64,000 nucleotides of DNA from Duganella margarita (GTDB lineage: Bacteria; Pseudomonadota; Gammaproteobacteria; Burkholderiales; Burkholderiaceae_D): positions 1-64,000 of the forward strand of contig NZ_WWCS01000014.1 of NCBI RefSeq assembly GCF_009857535.1, read 5' to 3'. Shown here one piece after another: positions 30,980 to 37,383 of this stretch. The notes below the pieces were generated by a model, which was not told the DNA's origin, did no database searches, and was given only the letters and a program-made list of their open reading frames with translations. The first letter of the stretch is position 1. Each line of letters begins with the position of its first letter. The translations under genes and the position numbers were made by a program.

Positions 30980-31414
30980 TCAATTGGAGGCCTCATGATA
31001 CTTCTGCCGATAGACATCAACCACCTCGGCCTCAAACTTTGGCAATTGCTCTAACAGCCACCGCCTGCCGTCGGGTGATGGCTCGACATAAGGATCAATC
31101 TTGTTTGCAAATGCCACTCCCTGGGCAATGACCTCATTCTCGTCTAGTAGTCCACCGGCAATCATAGCCTCAATTGGATGGGCAATTAGCTCACGAACTA
31201 AATGAGGCCGCATTGCACAGGCTGGTGCAATAATCGCGAATGCTTGTTCCACAAAGGCCCAGCAGTTTGTTGGCCAAAATGTCCCAGTGATTCTCTGGAT
31301 AAGCTCAGCGTCCGATACAGACTCTGGTGCACTATTTACCGCCTCATAGAATTCTCCGAGCTCTGCGAGCCTACGAGGTGAACTCCATGCTGCAAAACGC
31401 TGCGAAGTGGTCAT
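30980..31414 (-). CDS. Hypothetical island protein, 144 residues
   Basis: I do not recognise this protein. It is soluble, largely helical by composition, with Trp/Phe/Ala-rich middle (TFWPTNCWAFVEQAFAIIAP) and ends EVVDVYRQKYHEASN. No signal peptide or membrane helix. It has no obvious Shine-Dalgarno before the ATG. It lies between two palindromic elements in the row of small same-strand genes, with base composition like the rest of the island. Confidence 0.6.
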   Translation of the reverse strand: MTTSQRFAAWSSPRRLAELGEFYEAVNSAPESVSDAELIQRITGTFWPTNCWAFVEQAFAIIAPACAMRPHLVRELIAHPIEAMIAGGLLDENEVIAQGVAFANKIDPYVEPSPDGRRWLLEQLPKFEAEVVDVYRQKYHEASN

Positions 31415-31449
31415 GTTTTAATTGTGTGTTGAACGAACTGCGGCGTTTA

Positions 31450-31482
31450 CGTCTGCATTTGGCCGCTTGCCGACAAGTTGGC
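31450..31482. repeat. Island palindrome, copy 4
   Basis: CGTCTGCATTTGGCCG followed by CTTGCCGACAAG. It shares the pattern GTCnGCnTnTGGCCG with copy 5 and lies between two small genes. Confidence 0.45.
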
Positions 31483-31484
31483 TG

Positions 31485-32015
31485 TTAGTTTCCACCTTTA
31501 TCAATCCAATCAAGGAACGCTCGAACAACTGCGCAAAATGTTCCGACTTCCACTCTCATGCTCTCCAAAGCGTCATCGCCTGTTTTAAAAAGCAATCGTA
31601 CACTGCCCCCGTCTCGAACTATGAAGGATTTTGACTTGTCAAACGACTCACCTCCGTTAGTCAGAAAGTCGTATTGGTAAAAGCGTTTAGAATCCGGGAC
31701 AACTTCTTCTATAGAGCGGTCATCATCAAGGTAAAGCGCCTTGTCGATGAGGTCCCATGCGTATGCATCGCTCTGGTCCAGGAAAATGGCACAATCCATC
31801 TTCGGAAGATGCTCCAGGATTGCCTGAAGGTGGCTCGCAGTCACGTTTAGCATGCAGGCTGGCTCGTCAAAATCACCTAATACCTTATCGCCCGCGCGAA
31901 TGCACATTCTGCCGAACACGCGGCGTGGCTCACTTCCAAACGGTTCATGAGCGCAAACAATGGCGAATTGGGATTGTTCCCCAAAGTGCCTATAAATCGA
32001 TACTTCGGAACTCAT
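31485..32015 (-). CDS. Hypothetical island protein, possibly Imm42-like immunity protein
   Basis: 176 residues, acidic and soluble. The opening FGEQSQFAIVCAHEPFG, then RMCIRAGDKVLGDFDE, resembles polymorphic-toxin immunity proteins of the Imm42 type (an FGD-like start and an Ile/Val-rich GDK strand); this is a tentative impression. No toxin gene is next to it, so it would be an orphan immunity gene. The start at 32015 lacks a strong ribosome binding site. Alternative: an unrelated conserved hypothetical. Confidence 0.6.
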   Translation of the reverse strand: MSSEVSIYRHFGEQSQFAIVCAHEPFGSEPRRVFGRMCIRAGDKVLGDFDEPACMLNVTASHLQAILEHLPKMDCAIFLDQSDAYAWDLIDKALYLDDDRSIEEVVPDSKRFYQYDFLTNGGESFDKSKSFIVRDGGSVRLLFKTGDDALESMRVEVGTFCAVVRAFLDWIDKGGN

Positions 32016-32055
32016 TCGTTTATCGTGAGTTTAAATACGCAGTAACCACTTGCGA

Positions 32056-32085
32056 GCGTCGGCTTATGGCCGAACGCGGCCAGCC
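32056..32085. repeat. Island palindrome, copy 5
   Basis: GCGTCGGCTTATGGCCG-AACG-CGGCCAGCC. The stem TGGCCG / CGGCCA is perfect and the outer GGC / GCC pair extends it. This is the clearest copy of the island palindrome. Confidence 0.6.
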
Positions 32086-32097
32086 CGAATTTGGCAG

Positions 32098-32325
32098 TCA
32101 GTGCACCACATTATCGGTTGAGTTTCCATTGTCGGAACTTTCCAGCAGCTGTCCCGCACTCTTTAACAAAGCCGAAGTCTTTTCGACTGTCGCACCTATA
32201 CGCGTTTCAAAATCACTGAGGCCAAATGCATTACAAATCTCGTTTAACGCATTGTTAATTATCAAAATCTCGCTAAAAGAAAGCTGCACTGTTACCCCGT
32301 TCTTGTCGAAATTTTTTGTAATCAT
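32098..32325 (-). CDS. Small hypothetical island protein, 75 residues
   Basis: A small soluble protein containing IINNALNEICNAFGLSDFETRIGA, a pattern (NALNE...FETRIG) I associate with short conserved hypotheticals of unknown role in accessory regions; no function can be assigned. The weak ribosome binding site CGAAAG lies about ten bases ahead. It sits between palindrome copy 5 and the next small gene and shares strand and composition with them. Confidence 0.55.
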   Translation of the reverse strand: MITKNFDKNGVTVQLSFSEILIINNALNEICNAFGLSDFETRIGATVEKTSALLKSAGQLLESSDNGNSTDNVVH

Positions 32326-32371
32326 GTTGAATGACTTTCGTAAGCTTGAATGGAACGTCCATTAGTGGCCC

Positions 32372-32710
32372 TCAGGAGAATTTCGATTCATAAATGCCGG
32401 GTTCCCTGCCGTTCAATTCTATGAAGCGGCCTATAATTTCGTCTCGAGGTAGCGGAATCCCTTGTGCTAGATTCTCAATGTACGGAATAAGCCACGATAA
32501 TTTCGTGATTTCAAAGTGGTCGCGCCACTTTTGCTCCAAAGCTTCAGTCGCGGCTACGGCGCAACCTGCCGAGCCGAGCCCCACGCCCTCGCTAAAAGCT
32601 ATGGGATATCGAACTGCATCAAAGCAAATATCAATATCATATGGCCAGGGGTAATTTGCCGAGCGTGCTCGCGACTTGATGCCGTGGCCAAGATTAAAAT
32701 AAACTGCCAT
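32372..32710 (-). CDS. Hypothetical island protein, 112 residues
   Basis: I do not recognise it. It has two halves: an N-terminal aromatic/polar part (NYPWPYDIDICFDAVRYP) and a C-terminal helical part ending LNGREPGIYESKFS. No signal or membrane segment. Gene size, strand and base composition match the other island cassettes. An immunity-type role is possible only by analogy with its neighbours. Confidence 0.5.
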   Translation of the reverse strand: MAVYFNLGHGIKSRARSANYPWPYDIDICFDAVRYPIAFSEGVGLGSAGCAVAATEALEQKWRDHFEITKLSWLIPYIENLAQGIPLPRDEIIGRFIELNGREPGIYESKFS

Positions 32711-32765
32711 AGGTTATCAAAAAGATGTACGTCATAAGCTCATAGGTCAAACTAGACGTGATCGC

Positions 32766-32793
32766 AAGGTCCGGTTCCGGCCGTCAGCTGCCC
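32766..32793. repeat. Island palindrome, copy 6
   Basis: AAGGTCCGGTTCCGGCCGTCAGCTGCC; a degraded copy, recognisable mainly by GGCCG and its position between genes. Confidence 0.3.
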
Positions 32794-32995
32794 AAATTAA
32801 GTTTCATTTTTTTGCTAGCCCGGGACGCCTCATAACGGCGCTTCTGACCAAAATAGAACAGCACCGCTAAACCACCGAATCCAACTGCGGCAATGTACTT
32901 CCTATCGCCGCCGTGATGGGCCGCCATCCAGAATTCCAAGCTCGACAAAAAAACCATGGCACGGTGTACATTGCATTTCCCTTAAAGAAACTCAT
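32784..32995 (-). pseudogene. Possible frameshifted small membrane protein
   Basis: On the minus strand an ATG at 32995 reads MSFFKGNAMYTVPWFF up to a run of seven T (plus-strand A run 32947-32953). The adjacent frame then continues LSSLEFWMAAHHGGDRKY followed by a hydrophobic helix (IAAVGFGGLAVLFYFGQKRR) and stops at 32784. Joined, this is a coherent protein of about 70 residues with one transmembrane helix and a basic tail. A change of run length by one base would restore it. Without the join, the 57-codon frame from an ATG at 32957 is the only intact reading. No strong ribosome binding site is seen. Confidence 0.3.
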
Positions 32996-33050
32996 TTTCA
33001 CTTTTCACGCAAATTTTTTGGGAATTTTGTTGGCGCACGCGACTCGACAG

Positions 33051-33079
33051 GACGTTTGTGGCCGAAATCGGCAGGCACT
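33051..33079. repeat. Island palindrome, copy 7
   Basis: GGACGTTTGTGGCCGAAATCGGCAGGCAC: the stem GCCGA-AA-TCGGC is perfect. It lies just beyond the 3' end of the 76-residue gene. Confidence 0.5.
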
Positions 33080-33095
33080 ATTTACGTATCAGGGT

Positions 33096-33326
33096 TCAAT
33101 ATTCCGGCTTCCTGAGTTCGATATCGATAGCTTCGAGTGCCAAACTGAAAGCTAGATGTGCTGCCACGTTCTCGCTATCCACAATAGCGGTTTTCCCCCG
33201 ACAGACCACGCTGCCGCCCAAACTCATTACCAGATAATTTCCAGAAAATTTGTCCAATGGAAATTTTTGATCCACGCCAACGGTAACATGATGACCTCGA
33301 TACTCATGCGTTTTCGAGTTTGGCAT
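33096..33326 (-). CDS. Small hypothetical island protein, 76 residues
   Basis: Not recognised. It starts MPNSKTHEYRGHHVTVGVDQ and looks like a small alpha/beta protein (two or three strands followed by an Ala/Leu-rich helix, AAHLAFSLALEAIDIEL). GAAGGA eight bases before the ATG makes it one of the better supported small genes here. It is bounded on both sides by palindromic elements. Confidence 0.65.
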   Translation of the reverse strand: MPNSKTHEYRGHHVTVGVDQKFPLDKFSGNYLVMSLGGSVVCRGKTAIVDSENVAAHLAFSLALEAIDIELRKPEY

Positions 33327-33419
33327 TTGAACATCCTTCGCGCTTGATTGGTCTGGCGATGCCGCATCCTAGCAGAACTGGAAGCTGCCAAAATACACCG
33401 TTTGTCACGTAAGCCAAGC

Positions 33420-33455
33420 GACTGCTTCTGACCGTTAACCGGTGTTGGCCGAGCG
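33420..33455. repeat. Island palindrome, copy 8
   Basis: GACTGCTTCTGACCG-TTAA-CCGGTGTTGGCCGAGCG, a diverged copy between the 76-residue gene and the lipoprotein gene. Confidence 0.4.
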
Positions 33456-33518
33456 TTGTTTTTTGCAGAACGGCGGCGTTCAAGCTAGATAACCCAGCAG
33501 GCATATCAAGCAATCGCC

Positions 33519-33960
33519 TTAGATAATCTGGATCTGATCCGGATTCGATACTAAAATTTGTGTTTGATAATAATACTTGTCACTACGCTGGCCATTGTTG
33601 TCAAAAAACCAGATTGTCACCCGTTTGGCGGTCCCTTTTACCAAGATATGTTTACCAATGGCAGCCTTTGAAAGCTCGCCACCAAATACAGCTTCGACCT
33701 TTATCTTTGACTCTGGAGAGATCGCAATCGAGACATTCCTTTGGTCACGATAGTCCGACTCCGAATTAAGGTAAGTAATGCCGCGCTGGTTTCCAACAGC
33801 CAGTACTTGCAGCTCCACAGTTGTGGATACCGATTGAGGTGCGGATTCCGCTGCCATTGAGATCACTTGTTGTGGACTGTTTGCAGCCTGCTGAGACGGA
33901 GACTGGCTAGCACAGCCGGTCAGCAAAAGACCTATGACTAAAAAATTTTACTACCATCAT
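33519..33960 (-). pseudogene. Small lipoprotein gene, frameshifted at a T run in the signal peptide
   Basis: The mature part (135 codons from the in-frame TTG/CTG region) is intact: LLLTGCASQSPSQQ with a good lipobox, a Ser/Gln/Ala linker, then a small beta domain ending YYYQTQILVSNPDQIQII. The real start should be the ATG at 33960, which has GGAG six bases ahead and reads MMVVK before six T (plus-strand A run 33940-33945). One T fewer would give MMVVKFLVIGLLLTGC, a textbook lipoprotein signal. As written, no start codon with a ribosome binding site is in frame. Function unknown; likely an outer-membrane or periplasmic lipoprotein. Confidence 0.6.
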
Positions 33961-34119
33961 ATTCTCCATGTTTGATTGCAGCTGCCCTCTAGGTCGACGG
34001 CGCTTTACCCGGTCCTGCCAGGCGGCACAATTCATTGCGTCCGGCATTGATAGCAATGCAGCGCCACAGCGTCATTTTGACTGTTGCAACGGGGCAGAAC
34101 ATTTGAGTCCTGAGGTTAT

Positions 34120-34154
34120 CCATTGCGCAGCCGAAATCGGCTAATAGCTGCGAG
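34120..34154. repeat. Island palindrome, copy 9
   Basis: CATTGCGCAGCCGAAATCGGCTAATAGCTGCG: stem AGCCGA-AA-TCGGCT is perfect, with an outer GCAG / CTGC pair. It is the last copy before ligD; the 284 bases 33961-34244 otherwise hold no gene I can support. Confidence 0.5.
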
Positions 34155-34244
34155 AATAACATTTTTGCCCAGCGGAAAACACGCAAAATCTCACGTTTTA
34201 GTGCTGGTGGGGCTTGCGCATGGGTGATGCGGAAGAAACGCCGA

Positions 34245-36764
34245 TCAGCCTTGACCCGGTTTGAACTTCATCAGTTTCATGGCGGGAGCCAGTCCCTTGG
34301 CGGACTTGGCGTAGTCGTCCCATGGCGTGTTGCCGACGTCGAGCCGTGTGTGCACATTGTTCACGGTCCAGTGGTCCGCGCTTTGCAGGCCATCCAATTC
34401 TTCCCAGGTGATCGGCACCGAGATGCCCAAGCCGGGCCGCGTGCGGGCCGACCATGCGCATACCGTGGTGGCGCCGCGTCCGTTGCGCAGGTAGTCGATG
34501 AAGATTTTGCCGACGCGGTTGCGCGGGCCGCTTTTCAGGACGAAGCGTTCCGGGATGGTCTCCGCCATGTGCGCGACGATGGCTTGCGAGAAGGACTTCA
34601 CATCATCCCAGCCATAGCCAGGCTTGACTGGCACCACGACGTGCAGGCCTTTGCCGCCGCTGGTCTTGAGGAAGGCCGGCAGGCCAAGCTCGGTGAGGAA
34701 AGCGCGCATCAGTTGCGCCGCTTCCTTCACCTGATCCCACGTGACGCCCTTGCCCGGATCGAGGTCGAAGATCATGCGGTTGGGCTTTTCGTAGCTGCTG
34801 CCGTTGGCGTTTTGCGTGTGCAGCTCCACCACGTTCATCTGTGCGGCCGAGAGCAGGCCCTCTTCCGTCGGTACTTCCAGCATTGGCGGATGGTCCGGAT
34901 CCAGCGATTGCTTGAACTGCTTCACGCCCGGCATGCGCGACACTTCGGCGTGCTTCTGGAAGAACAGTTCGCCGCCCACGCCTTCCGGCGCGCGCACCAG
35001 CGATACCGGACGGCCTTTCAAGTGGGGCAGCATCAACGGCGCCACCAGCGCGTAGTAGCGCACCAGCGTAATCTTGGTGGCGCCGCTTTGCTTGTCGATG
35101 ACGCGGTCGGGATTGGTGACTTTGAGTGACTTGGGCAGCGTGCCCTCAACGGCGGTTTGCATCGCGGGTTCCTCCTTGATGTGCGCCGCTTGTTCGCGCA
35201 CGATGGCGTTGGCTTTTTTATCCTTGCGCAGACCTTTGAAGACGGAGTGACGAATCGAGCCGGAATGCGTCCATTCGCCAAAGGCCACTTCGGCCACCAG
35301 CACGGGTTTGAGCCAGTGCGCTTTTTTATCGATGTCACGGCTTGGAGCGAACGGGCTTTTGTCGGCAGCCTGCTTGTCCATCTTGGCCTTCAGATCGGCC
35401 AGCGAAGCGGCATTGAAGCCGCTGCCGACGTTGCCGGCGTATTGCAGCTTGCCGTCCTTGTCATAAGTGCCGAGCAGCAGTGAGCCGAAACCGCTGCGCG
35501 TACCCTGCGGATCGGTGTAGCCGCCGATGACGAATTCCTGACGCTGGCCGCATTTCAGTTTGATCCAGGTGCCGCTGCGGCGCGCGGTGTAGCGCGAGTC
35601 GCGGCGTTTGCCGATGATGCCTTCAAGCCCCATCTGGCAGGCGGCGGCGATCATATCCTGCGGCGTGGCGTCCAGTGCTGCGCTGAAGCGCACGGTGTCG
35701 GTCTGGCGCCTGGCGAGGACTTTGTCCAGCATGGCGCGGCGCTGTTCCAGCGGCAGGTCGCGCAGATCGCGGCCGTTGTGGAACGGCAGGTCAAAGATGA
35801 AGTAAACCATGTCGCCGGGATTGTCTTCGTCGAAGGCGTTTTGCAGCAGGCCGAAGTCGGGACGGCCGTTGTCGTCGTGGACGACGATTTCGCCGTCATA
35901 CCAGCCGGATGGCAGCTTCATTTTAATCAGCGCCGCGTGCAGCGGTTTCAGTTTGTGGGTCCAGTCGTTGCCGTTGCGGGTGATCAGGCGGATGTCCTTG
36001 CCGTCGATGCGGGCCAGGATGCGGTAGCCGTCAAACTTGATTTCAAATAGCCACTCCTCCACCGCTGACGGCGGGGCGTCCACCAGCGTGGCCAGTTGCG
36101 GCGACAGCTTTTCAGGCAGCGTGGCCTTGGGCGCCTCCGCTGCGGCTTGCGCGCCGTCGGCGGCACTCTCCGCCATGCGTGCCGATGCGGCGACGGGCCG
36201 CCCGGCGTCGCCTGGCATCGGCAACGCCTTGACGCTGTCGGGCATCTCGTCCACTACGCTGAATTCCGCCGCCGGACGCGCGTATTCGTCGTTCTCCTTG
36301 ATCAGCAGCCAGGGCTCCTGCTTTTCCCCCTTGCCCTTCATGCGCACCAGCACCCAGCGGCCATGCATCTTGTGGCCGTGGATTTCAAATTTCAAGTTAC
36401 CCGCCTTGAGCGCCTTGCGCGGATCGTCCAGCGGATGCCAGGTGCCCTTGTCCCAGATAATCACTTTGCCCGCGCCGTACTGTTTGGGCGGGATGGTGCC
36501 TTCAAAGTCGTTATAGGAAATTGGATGGTCCTCGACGTGCACCGCCATGCGCTTGTCGTGCATGTCGTAGCTGGGGCCTTTGGGAACGGCCCAGCTCATC
36601 ATCACGCCATCCAGCTCCAGGCGGAAATCGTAATGCAGACGCGAAGCCCAGTGCTTCTGGATGACAAACGTCAGCGCCTCCCTGCCCTCGTCGCCGCCTT
36701 CGGCAGGTTCGGGGGTGATGGCGAAGTTACGTTTGGCCTTGTAGGTTTTAAGCGAGTCTTTCAT
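34245..36764 (-). CDS. ligD: Multifunctional DNA ligase LigD (PE-LIG-POL)
   Basis: 839 residues in the order 3'-phosphoesterase (about 10-175; HWASRLHYDFRLELDG and EDHPISYNDFEG), ATP-dependent ligase (about 225-525; active-site Lys243 in EIKFDGYR; EGIIGKRRDSRY) and primase-polymerase (about 550-835; catalytic Asp pair in IFDLDPG 665-671, SGGKGLHV). All three activities needed to trim, fill and seal broken ends are present. It works with Ku, which lies beyond the island on the opposite strand. Domain order differs from mycobacterial LigD (POL first) but is normal for Pseudomonas-type enzymes, which also have PE first. Confidence 0.96.
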   Translation of the reverse strand: MKDSLKTYKAKRNFAITPEPAEGGDEGREALTFVIQKHWASRLHYDFRLELDGVMMSWAVPKGPSYDMHDKRMAVHVEDHPISYNDFEGTIPPKQYGAGKVIIWDKGTWHPLDDPRKALKAGNLKFEIHGHKMHGRWVLVRMKGKGEKQEPWLLIKENDEYARPAAEFSVVDEMPDSVKALPMPGDAGRPVAASARMAESAADGAQAAAEAPKATLPEKLSPQLATLVDAPPSAVEEWLFEIKFDGYRILARIDGKDIRLITRNGNDWTHKLKPLHAALIKMKLPSGWYDGEIVVHDDNGRPDFGLLQNAFDEDNPGDMVYFIFDLPFHNGRDLRDLPLEQRRAMLDKVLARRQTDTVRFSAALDATPQDMIAAACQMGLEGIIGKRRDSRYTARRSGTWIKLKCGQRQEFVIGGYTDPQGTRSGFGSLLLGTYDKDGKLQYAGNVGSGFNAASLADLKAKMDKQAADKSPFAPSRDIDKKAHWLKPVLVAEVAFGEWTHSGSIRHSVFKGLRKDKKANAIVREQAAHIKEEPAMQTAVEGTLPKSLKVTNPDRVIDKQSGATKITLVRYYALVAPLMLPHLKGRPVSLVRAPEGVGGELFFQKHAEVSRMPGVKQFKQSLDPDHPPMLEVPTEEGLLSAAQMNVVELHTQNANGSSYEKPNRMIFDLDPGKGVTWDQVKEAAQLMRAFLTELGLPAFLKTSGGKGLHVVVPVKPGYGWDDVKSFSQAIVAHMAETIPERFVLKSGPRNRVGKIFIDYLRNGRGATTVCAWSARTRPGLGISVPITWEELDGLQSADHWTVNNVHTRLDVGNTPWDDYAKSAKGLAPAMKLMKFKPGQG

Positions 36765-36920
36765 GTCGCCAGCCTATGCCCCTCGCCGGCATAAAACCGT
36801 GCGCTGGCTAACTTGTAAGCGATTGTAAAGACCGTCAACGCTAGCAATCCGGGCCGCGTTTTTTGCTCAGAGACGCGGGAATTGTCCCGGGCCCAGAAAA
36901 ACCTGATAGAGGATTGAATC

Positions 36921-37259
36921 ATGACCAAAATTATCGCTACCCTGATCGCCGGCCTGTTCGCAACCGCTGCTTTTGCGCAGACTCCTGCCCCTACCCCTGC
37001 TGCCGCCAAGGCAGAAGCCAAGGAAGCCAAGACCGCCGCCAAGGCAGAAGCTAAAGAAACCAAGGCTGAGGTCAAGGCAGAAGCCAAGACCGCCAAGGTA
37101 GAAGCCGATGCCAAGAAAGACGTCGCTGTCGCCAAGGCGGAAGAAAAGTCCGACAAGGCCGATGCCCACGCCAAGGCCGTGAAAACCAAATCCAAAGCGC
37201 ACGCCAAAACCGAAAAAACTGAAGCCGCAGCTGCGCCTGCGCCAGTCGTCACGAAATGA
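36921..37259 (+). CDS. Secreted Lys/Ala/Glu-rich low-complexity protein
   Basis: 112 residues: signal peptide MTKIIATLIAGLFATAAFAQ, then a charged helical tract built from AEAKxAKxxAKAEAKE-type repeats and ending APAPVVTK. It would be strongly helical, possibly coiled-coil, with near-balanced charge and abundant Lys. Similar small 'histone-like' periplasmic proteins occur in Burkholderiales without known function. It sits between ligD (divergent) and the RND operon (convergent) and is followed by a REP element and a strong terminator. Confidence 0.75.
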   Translation: MTKIIATLIAGLFATAAFAQTPAPTPAAAKAEAKEAKTAAKAEAKETKAEVKAEAKTAKVEADAKKDVAVAKAEEKSDKADAHAKAVKTKSKAHAKTEKTEAAAAPAPVVTK

Positions 37260-37261
37260 GC

Positions 37262-37333
37262 CGTCGCCCCCGCGAACGCGGGGGACCATAGAACGCTCGC
37301 TCAGCATGGACTCCCGCTTGTGCGGGAGTGACG
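37262..37333. repeat. REP-like paired palindrome
   Basis: CCCCCGCGAACGCGGGGG hairpin, spacer with CCATAGAA and CTCAGCATGG, then CTCCCGCTTGTGCGGGAG hairpin. It is the second copy of the family seen at 3001-3083 inside the urease operon. Confidence 0.75.
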
Positions 37334-37337
37334 GGCG

Positions 37338-37368
37338 AAAAAAAAAGCGGACCGAAGTCCGCTTTTTT
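37338..37368. terminator. Bidirectional intrinsic terminator
   Basis: Stem GCGGAC-CGAA-GTCCGC flanked by nine A on the left and six T on the right, between convergent genes (36921 forward and the efflux operon reverse). Confidence 0.85.
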
Positions 37369-37383
37369 GCATTGCTGCTGCGC

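Larger units (their letters stand above)
32711..33095. other. Spacer between two small island genes
   Basis: 385 bases. It holds island palindromes near 32766 and 33051 and a possible frameshifted small membrane-protein gene (32784-32995). Nothing else supported is seen. Confidence 0.5.

Noticed and set aside
33304..33513. 69-codon minus-strand frame between the 76-residue gene and the lipoprotein gene
   Set aside because: It overlaps the start of the well-supported gene at 33096-33326 and most of it is translation of a palindromic element. No ribosome binding site.
27838..34154. Integron attC array
   Set aside because: The spacing and small genes invite the idea, but I see no paired RYYYAAC / GTTRRRY core sites around the palindromes and no integrase. 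The repeats are listed as a separate, unassigned class.
33989..34186. 65-codon minus-strand frame near the island end
   Set aside because: It runs through palindrome copy 9, has no ribosome binding site and no recognisable sequence.
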